A stretch of DNA of 6,174 nt from the NCBI GenBank assembly GCA_022360535.1, contig JAKSCP010000497.1, positions 1 through 6,174 on the forward strand, written 5' to 3'. The notes beneath the pieces are model-generated. The model was not told where the DNA came from. It did not search any database and was given only the letters and a program-made list of their open reading frames with translations. Numbering within the stretch: position 1 is the stretch's first letter; every line of letters starts with the position of its first letter. Shown here in pieces: positions 1 to 6,174 of this stretch. Made by a program: the position numbers and the translations under genes. The DNA comes from Pseudomonadales bacterium (GTDB lineage: Bacteria; Pseudomonadota; Gammaproteobacteria; Pseudomonadales; Pseudohongiellaceae).

Positions 1-1896
1 AATTTCAGCAGTAACCTTATCCTGAGTAGTCACCTTGGGACGAGCGATCACCTCGCCGTTACCTGTGCTCTCCAATGCAGACAACTCAAGTTCAATCAGT
101 CCGCTGTTGCCAGTAAAACCTACCGAGAATGAAGTCGCCTCTGTTGACTGCACGCCCAAGTCCACCGCGAGTGATTGCGGGAAAAGAATGTCCCCAGGAG
201 GGATAGGCACAGAATCAATGGCTTGTTGCACCAGGGCTTCGACCAAACTGGGATCTGTACCTTGCTGCAGAGCCTGTAGCCGTGCCTGATCACCGGCGAT
301 CGCCGCATTCTGCCGTGCAATCTCTTGCAATACCTGGTTGTTGGCAGTGTTAACCGTCGCTGCCTGGGAACCACCGTAGCGGAAACTGTCGCCAGTTGGA
401 GCACTACCTGCACCCCCCCAACGAATACCGAGATCACGACTAAAATCCGTTGAGACGTTAACAATTCTTGCTTCGATCAAGACTTGTCGAACTGCCACAT
501 CAAGGCGCGCCAACATGGCCCGCACTTCTTCCAGCTTTTCCTCAATATCTCTCACAATGATGATATTGGTGCGTTCATCGACGGTAGCGGTGCCTCGAGG
601 AGAAAGAATGCCTCCTCCACCACCAGTCACTGTGGCGGTATCGCCCGGCACACCTGCAGGTGCAGCGCCTGGAGCGCCTCCAGCTTCGCCAGTAAGCAGA
701 GCCAAGATGTCGTTGGCATTGGCGTAGTTAACCTGGACAAATTCAGTAAACAGCGGAGCCAGTGCTTGCGCCTGTTGAGCGGCTTCAATTTCCAGTTGTT
801 CCTGCGCTGCAATCTCATCAGCAGGTGCCACGTACAACACATTACCTTCCAGGCGGCTGCCCAGGTTACCTGTACGCAATATTAACTCCAGCGCCTGATC
901 CCACGGCACATTATCCAGTACCAGCGTGATGTTGCCTGACACCGCATCACCTGCCACCAGACTGAAGTCATAGTAGTCCGCCATGATCTGCAATACGGAA
1001 CGAATGGGGATGTCCTGAAAAGACACGCCAACGATCTCGCCAGTGTACTGCGCAGTATCTTCGTCGCCAGTGATGTCAATTGGTGGTGGACGCACACTCA
1101 CTGTGTACTGCGCCCCACTTTGGTAGGCAACATATTCGTAGGTGCCATCGATATCGATAACTATGGTTGCCCTGCCAGACTGACCTAACACATCCACCGT
1201 ACTCACTTGAGTGGCAAAGTCGCTGACGTCAAAACGACGATTCAAATCATTGGGTACAGTAGTATCCTGAAATTCAACGTAAACCCGAGCACCGACCTGT
1301 TCCACACTGCCGATGACTTCATCACTGGAGAGGTCAATAACGATTTGCCCTTCGTCTTCATCGCCCCGACGAAATGTCACGTCGGTAATTTCATTGTCGC
1401 TCGGTGCCTGAATTCCGCTGATCACGTCAGTGGGACCCGCAATACCACCCTGCACGCTTCCCGAGTCATTACCAACCTGGATGGTGAGCAGATTGCCCGC
1501 CAGCTGCGTTTCATAATTCACCAGTGAATCGAGATTCACCACCAGACGGGTGCGGCTGCCATCGTCCAATACCATGACACTCTGAGCGTTGTTTGAATCA
1601 ATATTGAAACGTTGCTGAGACAATCCGCTCGCCACCCCCAACAGATCCAGAGAGATTCTTGCAGGGTTGTCCAATACAAAACTGGTTGGCTCAGGAGGAG
1701 GCGTATCGAAAGTCAGTTGAATCTCGATACTGTCGCCTGGGAGGTTGGCAAACCCAATACTATCCAGCGTGATAGATTGCTGAGCAGAGGCAACCCCCGC
1801 CACTAACCCGGCAACCAACACCAAAACACAGCTTAGCGCTTTCCTTAGTTGCAAACGTGCCATCTGACACGACTTTAATCCTTTGTAAGTGTTCAT
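1..1896 (-). CDS. pilQ: Type IV pilus outer-membrane secretin PilQ, C-terminally truncated by window edge
   Basis: PilQ forms the outer-membrane channel for the type IV pilus. I translated 632 codons with no stop down to base 1. Residues 1-38 look like a signal peptide (hydrophobic core about 20-36, cleavage after Ala-Ser-Ala). Two AMIN-like peptidoglycan-binding domains follow (about 41-140 and 169-270). The N0/STN domain starts near 287 and ends with GNVLYVAP (351-358), and its VPWDQALELIL stretch is typical of PilQ. The N1 domain starts near 383 (FTEFVQVNYANANDIL) and is interrupted by a Gly/Ala/Pro-rich linker (403-433). The secretin domain starts near 472 (VLIEARIVNV) and runs to LELSALEST and RPKV (619-622), where the sequence ends. 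The rest of the beta-barrel domain is missing. A long Ala/Gln-rich insert lies at 496-574. The ATG at 1896 is preferred over Met12 because GAGG lies 8 bases upstream. Gap to pilP is 24 bases. Identification is firm. Confidence 0.96.
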   Translation of the reverse strand, partial: MNTYKGLKSCQMARLQLRKALSCVLVLVAGLVAGVASAQQSITLDSIGFANLPGDSIEIQLTFDTPPPEPTSFVLDNPARISLDLLGVASGLSQQRFNIDSNNAQSVMVLDDGSRTRLVVNLDSLVNYETQLAGNLLTIQVGNDSGSVQGGIAGPTDVISGIQAPSDNEITDVTFRRGDEDEGQIVIDLSSDEVIGSVEQVGARVYVEFQDTTVPNDLNRRFDVSDFATQVSTVDVLGQSGRATIVIDIDGTYEYVAYQSGAQYTVSVRPPPIDITGDEDTAQYTGEIVGVSFQDIPIRSVLQIMADYYDFSLVAGDAVSGNITLVLDNVPWDQALELILRTGNLGSRLEGNVLYVAPADEIAAQEQLEIEAAQQAQALAPLFTEFVQVNYANANDILALLTGEAGGAPGAAPAGVPGDTATVTGGGGGILSPRGTATVDERTNIIIVRDIEEKLEEVRAMLARLDVAVRQVLIEARIVNVSTDFSRDLGIRWGGAGSAPTGDSFRYGGSQAATVNTANNQVLQEIARQNAAIAGDQARLQALQQGTDPSLVEALVQQAIDSVPIPPGDILFPQSLAVDLGVQSTEATSFSVGFTGNSGLIELELSALESTGNGEVIARPKVTTQDKVTAEI

Positions 1897-1904
1897 ACTG
1901 ATAA

Positions 1905-1908
1905 CCTC
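1905..1908 (-). promoter_or_regulatory. Ribosome binding site of pilQ
   Basis: On the minus strand GAGG stands 8 bases before the ATG at 1896, inside the 24-base pilP-pilQ gap. It decides the start, because the alternative in-frame ATG (codon 12, at 1863) has only an AAAGGA about 15 bases upstream. Confidence 0.6.
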
Positions 1909-1920
1909 GACTTACCCCTG

Positions 1921-2457
1921 CTACTGCAGCGTAAGAGTCTGTGGCCGCTCCACCCAGCCTCCTGAACCGCTGGGTACGATTTCAATGATGTTCAATTGCG
2001 ATTCACTGATGTTTTCAATGCGCCCATGGTTGCGACCCAGGTAATTACCAATCGCCACCCTGTGCACTTCCCCGAATGCGTCTTCAATTAGTGCTTCGAA
2101 TTCTCCACCGCGCACCAACATACCCACCATGGCCATTTCGCCCAGCGCCTGACTCTCCAGTGGTTCCCGTTGCCTTTCAAAATCTGGTTCCACGTCTTGT
2201 GACAATACAGTTTCGCCATTGGCATCAATGACAACCGGTATTTCGAACGGACTACGTAATGAAGCCGCGCTGTAGACGAAACCCTCGTAGGGCACGAACT
2301 CTGGTACTGGCTCCACCTCTGCTGCTGGTCGCGACTTCACCTCGTCGACATAGACCTGCAAGTCCGCCAGATTGTCGTAACGCTGGCATCCCACCAGCAT
2401 TAAACTCATGGATATGAGTGCTGGCAGCCTGGATCCGCTTGTCGCGATCATAGCCAT
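1921..2457 (-). CDS. pilP: Type IV pilus lipoprotein PilP
   Basis: PilP is a periplasmic lipoprotein that joins the PilN/PilO inner-membrane subcomplex to the PilQ secretin. The 178-residue product has a lipoprotein signal ending in the lipobox LVGC, with Cys24 as the predicted lipidation site. The +2 residue is Gln rather than the Asp used for inner-membrane retention in E. coli, so sorting cannot be read from that rule alone. A Pro/Glu-rich, probably flexible stretch follows (about 44-60). Then comes LRSPFEIP (67-74), resembling the conserved RDPF-like segment of PilP. A C-terminal beta domain (about 104-178) contains GMLVRGGEFEALIED and a GNYLGRNHGRI motif typical of the family. The start codon directly follows the pilO stop (TAA then ATG). 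A GAGGGAG 11 bases upstream, inside the end of pilO, can serve as RBS. Length is normal for the family. Confidence 0.93.
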   Translation of the reverse strand: MAMIATSGSRLPALISMSLMLVGCQRYDNLADLQVYVDEVKSRPAAEVEPVPEFVPYEGFVYSAASLRSPFEIPVVIDANGETVLSQDVEPDFERQREPLESQALGEMAMVGMLVRGGEFEALIEDAFGEVHRVAIGNYLGRNHGRIENISESQLNIIEIVPSGSGGWVERPQTLTLQ

Positions 2458-3084
2458 TTACTGCGCAGCTCCCTCGTCTACTTCTTTATACCGGTAAGTA
2501 CGAGCCAGAATATTCATATCGAGGAATGTGTCATCTCGGGTCGATATTGAAAATTCATGCAACGTCACGATGCGGTCCAGACTTGCGACACCGCTGACAA
2601 AGGTACCGAAATCATGAAAATCCCCAACCGCGTTCAGGTTAATGGGAATCTCAATATAGAACTCCTGAACCTGTTCCTCAGGCAGTACGAAACTATCGAA
2701 CTCAAGACCGCTGCCTTGACCGGTACTGGTTACGTCGACCACCAAGCCTGGTACATCCGTCTCAGAAGGCAGTTGACGAAGCAATTCACTAAATGTGTCT
2801 TCCATTTCCACAATCTGCGCGCGATAGTCTTCCAGATTGGAGGCAAGAAATGCTTTCTGCTCAAATTCAATCCGCAACTGCCCTTCTTCGCCGGCAACCT
2901 GCTGCAGATTGGTTTGTAAGTTCTGAATATGCAGGAAATAACCTGCAGCCAGGCAACCCGCAAACACGATGAAGACCAACATGACCTTAACCGCAACTGG
3001 CCAGGTGCCGATGGTGTCCACGTCCTGCAAATCATTCCAATCGAAATTTCGCAGGTCATTAGTAATATCAGTTATAAAAGACAT
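2458..3084 (-). CDS. pilO: Type IV pilus inner-membrane alignment protein PilO
   Basis: PilO is a bitopic inner-membrane protein that dimerises with PilN and contacts PilP, helping align the pilus machine. The 208-residue product has a cytoplasmic N-terminus (1-29), one transmembrane helix (about 30-51), a coiled-coil-like region rich in Gln, Glu and Leu (about 54-104), and a periplasmic domain (about 110-200) expected to have the ferredoxin-like fold. The segment LLRQLPSETDVPGLVVDVT (101-119) matches the usual start of that domain, where family members carry a similar LP.....PGLL motif. The RBS GAGGGG lies 4 bases before the ATG, in the 27-base gap after pilN. The stop abuts the pilP start, suggesting translational coupling. 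Sequence similarity across the family is low, so operon position supports the call strongly. Confidence 0.93.
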   Translation of the reverse strand: MSFITDITNDLRNFDWNDLQDVDTIGTWPVAVKVMLVFIVFAGCLAAGYFLHIQNLQTNLQQVAGEEGQLRIEFEQKAFLASNLEDYRAQIVEMEDTFSELLRQLPSETDVPGLVVDVTSTGQGSGLEFDSFVLPEEQVQEFYIEIPINLNAVGDFHDFGTFVSGVASLDRIVTLHEFSISTRDDTFLDMNILARTYRYKEVDEGAAQ

Positions 3085-3111
3085 CTGTCCCCTCAGCCCT
3101 AAGTCAGCAGC

Positions 3112-3687
3112 CTAAACCTCATCCTGGTCTGGTTGATTAGGTAACTCGATATTCAATGTTAACGAGAATGAAATTGATGCAGCCATTGGGCTTTCAGCGC
3201 TTTCAACCACTGAGAACTCGCTCAAATCGGTTGCCTCAAACCACTCAGAGTTATCCAGATTTCTCATTAACTCTGTAATTCGCGCGTAGGTCTCGGCAAT
3301 GCCCTCGATAGCTATCACATCACCGGATCGCTCCAGTGATTCATAAAACACACCATCGGGCAGGGTCTTAACCAACTCGTCGAAAATTCGCACGATAACC
3401 GGCCGCGTACCCTGCAAATCGGTAATCACGTTCATCCGTGCCCGGATATCTTCCTTCTGTTGCCTAAGCTGATTGATCTCAGCCACCTGGGCATCCAGCA
3501 CCGTAATCTCATTGCGTACAAAATCATTGCGAGCAGTTTGAATGTCTATCTCGCGGTTAAAATACCGGTCCACCAGGAACACAATGCCGCCAGCGATAAT
3601 GACGAAGCCAACCATAATGGTCAGGAATTCTCGTTTACGTTCTTCCCGTAAGCGGTCGCGCCATGGGAGTAAATTAATGTGCGCCAT
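3112..3687 (-). CDS. pilN: Type IV pilus inner-membrane protein PilN
   Basis: PilN bridges the cytoplasmic actin-like PilM and the periplasmic PilO/PilP complex. The 191-residue product begins MAHINLLPWR, the hallmark INLLPWR tail that binds a groove on PilM. A basic juxtamembrane segment (RDRLREERKRE) precedes one transmembrane helix (about 21-40). Next are a coiled coil (about 45-90) and a periplasmic domain (about 98-185) with the typical LVKTLPDGVFYESLERSGD segment (105-123). The acidic tail ends NQPDQDEV. The ATG shares its A with the pilM stop codon (TAATG), a one-base overlap implying coupled translation. A GGGGTGAG ending 5 bases upstream, within pilM, can act as RBS. Length is normal and the identification is firm. 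Confidence 0.96.
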   Translation of the reverse strand: MAHINLLPWRDRLREERKREFLTIMVGFVIIAGGIVFLVDRYFNREIDIQTARNDFVRNEITVLDAQVAEINQLRQQKEDIRARMNVITDLQGTRPVIVRIFDELVKTLPDGVFYESLERSGDVIAIEGIAETYARITELMRNLDNSEWFEATDLSEFSVVESAESPMAASISFSLTLNIELPNQPDQDEV

Positions 3688-4775
3688 TAGTACTCACCCC
3701 GCATCGCCAGACCTGCGGCAATCAACAACGAAGGCGCATCGTTCTGCAACATCGTTTCGTTAATCTTGGAACCGACCTGCAAACCGTTAAAAGGATTAGC
3801 AATAGCCACCGGTGTGCTAAGGCTTTCCTGAACCAAATCTGCGAGACCTTCAATTGCCGCGACCCCTCCGGCCAACAAGATATGGTCTACTTCGTTGTAG
3901 TGACTGGAAGAGAAGAAGAACTGGAGGGTTTGGCTTACTTGCTGCACCACGGTCTCTTTGAAGGGAGCCAGAATCTCATCTTCGTACTCTTCTGGCAGAC
4001 CGCCACGCTTCATGGCTGTTTCGGCTTCAACTGCGGTCAATCCGAAGCGGCGTTGCACTTCTTCTGAAAGGGCATTGCCACCAAACATCTGTTCACGGGT
4101 GTAGATCGTCTTGCCCTGCAATATCACGTTCAGGGTAGTCATCATGGAGCCAATGTCGACGATAGCCACTGTTTGATCGTCGTCCATACCCAGCTGTTCC
4201 GCCAGTAAGGTATAGGCGCGCTCTATGGCATAGGCTTCGATATCGACAACCTTGGCATCCAAGCCGCCGATCTCCAGCGCCGTCACCCGTGAGTCCACGT
4301 TCTCACGTCGGCACGCCGCCAGTAGCACCTCTACCAACTCAGGATTTCTCTCGGACAGGTCCTGACGCTCAAAATCGATTGAGACTTCGTCCAATGGATA
4401 GGGAATGTACTGGTCGGCTTCCACAACGATCTGGTTTTCCATTTCAGAATCGGTCAGTGCCGCGTTCATTTCGATGGTCTTGGTAATCACTGCAGAACCG
4501 GCCACGGCCACCGCTGCTTCCTTAATAGATGGCTTGAGAATACTGACCGCGGCGCCTATGCATTCGCCCACGGCGTCAATATCGCTGATGTTCTTTTCGA
4601 CCACGGAATTAGCGGGCAGAGATCTGATCACGTAGTTTTCCACGCGATAAGAGTTGCCGGCAGCGCTCAGCTGCAGGATCTTCACCGACGTGGAGCTGAT
4701 GTCCACGCCCAGCAAAGTACTGGATTTTTTGCCGAAATTGGCAAGTGACCCGAGATTCTTAAGTTGATCCAGCAC
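3687..4775 (-). CDS. pilM: Type IV pilus assembly protein PilM, actin-like ATPase fold
   Basis: PilM is a cytoplasmic, FtsA/MreB-like nucleotide-binding protein that docks onto PilN and is needed for pilus assembly. The 362-residue product has actin-fold motifs in order: GVDISSTSVKILQL (23-36, phosphate-1), the highly conserved AVAVAGSAVITKTIEM (88-103), EADQYIPYPLDEV (119-131), VAIVDIGSMMTTLNV (203-217, phosphate-2) and ILLAGGVAAI (299-308, adenosine site). The sequence resembles my memory of Pseudomonas aeruginosa PilM over its whole length. Translation starts at GTG (4775): an in-frame TAG lies 8 codons upstream and homologues also begin with Met-Leu near this point. No strong Shine-Dalgarno is seen, only GGG about 9 bases upstream, so initiation may be weak. 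It is the first gene of the operon and overlaps pilN by one base. Confidence 0.97.
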   Translation of the reverse strand: MLDQLKNLGSLANFGKKSSTLLGVDISSTSVKILQLSAAGNSYRVENYVIRSLPANSVVEKNISDIDAVGECIGAAVSILKPSIKEAAVAVAGSAVITKTIEMNAALTDSEMENQIVVEADQYIPYPLDEVSIDFERQDLSERNPELVEVLLAACRRENVDSRVTALEIGGLDAKVVDIEAYAIERAYTLLAEQLGMDDDQTVAIVDIGSMMTTLNVILQGKTIYTREQMFGGNALSEEVQRRFGLTAVEAETAMKRGGLPEEYEDEILAPFKETVVQQVSQTLQFFFSSSHYNEVDHILLAGGVAAIEGLADLVQESLSTPVAIANPFNGLQVGSKINETMLQNDAPSLLIAAGLAMRGEY

Positions 4776-4865
4776 GTTAGTAGCCCAAAAAAACTAAATT
4801 TGTTTCGTTTATTTTTAAGACCTCAGAGGCAAAAGAAGCGCTCACCGCGCCCACTCCTGAAGCCA

Positions 4866-4896
4866 ACTATAAACTCTTCTTCCGGAAAAAAATCAA
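4866..4896 (-). promoter_or_regulatory. Weak candidate sigma-70 promoter for pilMNOPQ
   Basis: On the minus strand TTGATT (4891-4896) and TATAGT (4866-4871) are separated by 19 bases, longer than the ideal 17. Transcription would start near 4858, leaving a leader of roughly 80 bases before pilM. Other AT-rich hexamers further upstream (for example TATAAA around 4970) are possible, and the AT-rich background makes chance matches likely. This is an inference from spacing and position only. Confidence 0.25.
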
Positions 4897-5250
4897 CAAT
4901 AACAGTAAGTTAGCGATTTTCCCCCGATTTCTTCACTTTCCAGATTTCAGTATCGGCCGGAAAAAAAATTTATATAGTTTTCAATTAATTATCAGACTTT
5001 CAGAACAAACAACTTTACCATTTAATGATGAGACAAGCCCACAATCAATTCCTTGAAGCAGATCACGTTGCGCGCAGCAAATCCGCCCGCAATGCGCACC
5101 AGCTCTGACCTTGTAGCAATTCCTGGAGGATGAAACCGGCCCTGGTTACAGCAAGTACTCGCTGACAGCGGCCAAATTTCAATCTCACACCTCTTAGCGG
5201 ACTATCTTGCTCTTCTATCAGCCGTCGTCAAGTCTCTTTACGGGGTTCTT

Positions 5251-5309
5251 CCCAGGGTTCTCCGACTCCCGCATGAGCCTCGATAATCGCGGTAATCTCT
5301 GAACCCGGG
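5251..5309. repeat. Imperfect inverted repeat upstream of the ponA -10 box
   Basis: The left arm CCCAGGGTTC (5251-5260) and right arm GAACCCGGG (5301-5309) are reverse complements apart from one unpaired A in the left arm, with about 40 bases between. GGGTTCT also occurs as a direct repeat at 5243-5249 and 5255-5261. The right arm ends 2 bases before the TATAAT box, so a protein bound there would touch the promoter. An operator role is inference, and short arms of this kind can arise by chance. Confidence 0.3.
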
Positions 5310-5311
5310 TG

Positions 5312-5317
5312 TATAAT
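5312..5317 (+). promoter_or_regulatory. Consensus -10 box, probable ponA promoter
   Basis: A perfect TATAAT stands about 75 bases before the ponA start, in the right orientation. No good -35 hexamer lies 16-18 bases upstream (that position reads about GCGGTA). TG directly precedes the box but lacks the one-base spacer of a true extended -10. The expected transcription start is near 5324, giving a leader of about 70 bases that holds the hairpin at 5337-5366. Confidence 0.5.
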
Positions 5318-5336
5318 GTTGTGTTGCTTATGCGAC

Positions 5337-5366
5337 GTGCCTGCAGCCATCAAAGCGGCCAGGCAC
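5337..5366 (+). other. Hairpin in the predicted ponA mRNA leader
   Basis: GTGCCTG (5337-5343) pairs perfectly with CAGGCAC (5360-5366). Past a two-base bulge, GCC (5346-5348) pairs with GGC (5357-5359), closing an 8-base loop. The stem ends 11 bases before the putative RBS GGAG (5378-5381), and no U-run follows, so it is not an intrinsic terminator. A role in translation control or mRNA stability is possible but unproven. Confidence 0.4.
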
Positions 5367-5392
5367 ATTATTCCTGCGGAGATTCATTACCA

Positions 5393-6174
5393 GTGCCTGC
5401 TAAGCTAAGAAGCGTCGGTAAATGGTTTGGCCTGCTCGGCCTGGCTGGAGCCAGCAGCGTCATCATGGTGGCCATGGCTGCCTATCTCTATCTTGCTCCG
5501 CTGTTGCCTTCGGCAGAGACCTACCGCGATGTGCAACTGGAGACTCCCCTGCGCATCTATACTTCAGATGGCCGCCTGATTGATGAGATCGGCAATCGCC
5601 GCAACCCGATTGCCTATGAGGAGATTCCGCAGATTCTCACCGACGCCCTCATCGCAACGGAAGACGTGCGCTTCTACTCCCATCCCGGCGTTGACCTGCA
5701 AAGTCTGGTACGGGGTTTTTACGGATTCGTTTCCGGCAATCGGCTAGGTGGCGGTAGCACCATGAACATGCAGCTGGCCAAGTACCATTCATTCGATGGT
5801 GACAACGTCTATCTGCGTAAACTCAAGGAAATACCTTTTGCACTGCAGGTTGAAAGAGAACTCACCAAGGAAGAAATCCTGACCCTTTACCTCAACACAG
5901 TGTATTTTGGCTCAGGGGCCGATGGGATCGGCGCGGCAGCGTTCGTTTATTACGGCAAAGATGTAAGCGAACTGACCCTGGCGGAATCGGCCATGATGGT
6001 TTCAGTTCTGCCTTGCCCTTCTGCCTGTAACCCGCTGGCCGATCCGGATCGCGCAGTCGCGCGGCGAGAAACACGCCTGCGCAATATGCTGCAACAAGGC
6101 ATGATTGATGAAACCCAGTTCGCTGAGGCAAATCGCGCTCCCGTCACCGCTTCGCGGCGCAACCGCAACATCGC
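5393..6174 (+). CDS. ponA: Class A penicillin-binding protein (PBP1a-like), N-terminal part, cut by window edge
   Basis: Class A PBPs polymerise lipid II into glycan strands and cross-link the peptides. Only 260 residues are present: a short cytoplasmic tail, a transmembrane anchor (about 12-35, followed by YLYLAPLLPSAE as in PBP1a), and the glycosyltransferase (GT51) domain. Motif I is ATEDVRFYSHPGVD (88-101), with catalytic Glu90. Motif II is GGSTMNMQLAK (120-130), with Thr123, Gln127 and Lys130. Motif III is RKLKE (142-146), with Arg142 and Glu146. YLNTVYFG and the AVARRETRLRNMLQQGMID stretch follow. The transpeptidase domain lies beyond the window, so bifunctionality is inferred. Differences from usual PBP1a include Tyr131 for the common Asn, Asp177 for Tyr, and LPCPSACNP in place of a LPKAPSxxNP-type segment. 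The GTG at 5393 is chosen because GGAG lies 11 bases upstream; an in-frame ATG at 5330 sits too close to the -10 box. It is divergent from pilM. Confidence 0.9.
   Translation, partial: MPAKLRSVGKWFGLLGLAGASSVIMVAMAAYLYLAPLLPSAETYRDVQLETPLRIYTSDGRLIDEIGNRRNPIAYEEIPQILTDALIATEDVRFYSHPGVDLQSLVRGFYGFVSGNRLGGGSTMNMQLAKYHSFDGDNVYLRKLKEIPFALQVERELTKEEILTLYLNTVYFGSGADGIGAAAFVYYGKDVSELTLAESAMMVSVLPCPSACNPLADPDRAVARRETRLRNMLQQGMIDETQFAEANRAPVTASRRNRNI

Larger units (their letters stand above)
4776..5392. other. Divergent intergenic region between pilM and ponA
   Basis: This 617-base stretch contains no convincing gene. Frames are short on both strands and I recognise no tRNA or known RNA. The pilM-proximal part (about 4776-5035) is clearly AT-rich. 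It has A runs at 4787-4793, 4886-4892 and 4961-4968, the last two each preceded by CCGG and 75 bases apart. The ponA-proximal part (about 5036-5392) has higher GC content, like the flanking genes. It must hold promoters for both transcription units. Specific candidate sites are listed separately. Confidence 0.8.

Noticed and set aside
35..1806. Several open frames of 60-130 codons on both strands across the pilQ region
   Set aside because: All overlap the continuous pilQ reading frame, which has clear domain structure; the others give low-complexity or Cys/Arg/Ser-rich products with no recognisable fold.
2557..4635. Plus-strand and alternate minus-frame open frames over pilM, pilN and pilO
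   Set aside because: They are shadows of well-supported pil genes and lack family motifs.
5046..5124. Direct repeat CAATTCCT at 5046-5053 and 5117-5124
   Set aside because: Eight bases with no conserved flanks is within chance expectation for this region.
5131..5166. Tiny ORF of 11 codons (ATG after GGAGG)
   Set aside because: The GGAGG sits directly against the ATG with no spacing, and the peptide resembles nothing I know.
5250..5275. tRNA T-arm-like GGGTTC followed by CTCCC
   Set aside because: The loop does not match the TTCRANY consensus and no acceptor, D or anticodon arms are found around it.
5330..5392. In-frame ATG at 5330 as an upstream ponA start
   Set aside because: It would add 21 residues ahead of the usual short PBP tail, lies about 6 bases from the expected transcription start, and has no RBS.
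4776..5392. Sigma-54 promoter, as known for pilA in some species
   Set aside because: I saw no GG-N10-GC element of TGGCAC-N5-TTGCA type in the intergenic region on either strand.
5892..6171. Minus-strand open frames opposite ponA
   Set aside because: The plus-strand frame carries intact GT51 motifs; the antisense products are Arg/Ser-rich and unrecognisable.
1..6174. CRISPR array, insertion sequence, prophage or defence genes
   Set aside because: No spaced direct repeats, transposase motifs or terminal inverted repeats were seen; the window is a conserved housekeeping-like locus.

Overview
The window holds a conserved type IV pilus assembly operon, pilM-pilN-pilO-pilP-pilQ. It is encoded on the minus strand and transcribed right to left. 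At the right edge lies a divergent plus-strand gene for a class A penicillin-binding protein (ponA/mrcA type). Divergent ponA and pilMNOPQ is a classic gammaproteobacterial arrangement, known for example in Pseudomonas. Close similarity to Pseudomonas-type PilM and the intermediate GC content fit a free-living, possibly marine, gammaproteobacterium. Genus cannot be decided from this sequence.

Layout. Bases 1-1896 (minus) carry pilQ, cut at its C-terminus by the window edge; the frame is open through base 1, so an ORF caller that needs a stop codon misses it. Then, going upstream in the operon, come pilP (1921-2457), pilO (2458-3084), pilN (3112-3687) and pilM (3687-4775). Junctions are tight: pilM/pilN overlap by one base, pilO/pilP abut directly, and the pilN/pilO and pilP/pilQ gaps are 27 and 24 bases. 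Bases 4776-5392 are a noncoding divergent promoter region. Its pilM-proximal half is AT-rich with A/T tracts. Its ponA-proximal half is more GC-rich and holds a perfect TATAAT box and a leader hairpin. ponA begins at about 5393 and leaves the window at 6174 within or just after its glycosyltransferase domain.

How the genes work together. PilM is an actin-like cytoplasmic protein that binds the N-terminal tail of PilN. PilN and PilO are single-pass inner-membrane proteins that pair through coiled coils and periplasmic ferredoxin-like domains. The lipoprotein PilP links PilN/PilO to the outer-membrane secretin PilQ, through which the pilus passes. PilQ's AMIN domains bind peptidoglycan, and the neighbouring PBP makes peptidoglycan, so the locus pairs envelope-spanning machinery with wall synthesis.

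I found no previously undescribed system. The points most worth a second look are a long variable insert in the PilQ secretin domain, several unusual residues in the PBP glycosyltransferase motifs, and palindromic elements around the ponA promoter and leader.
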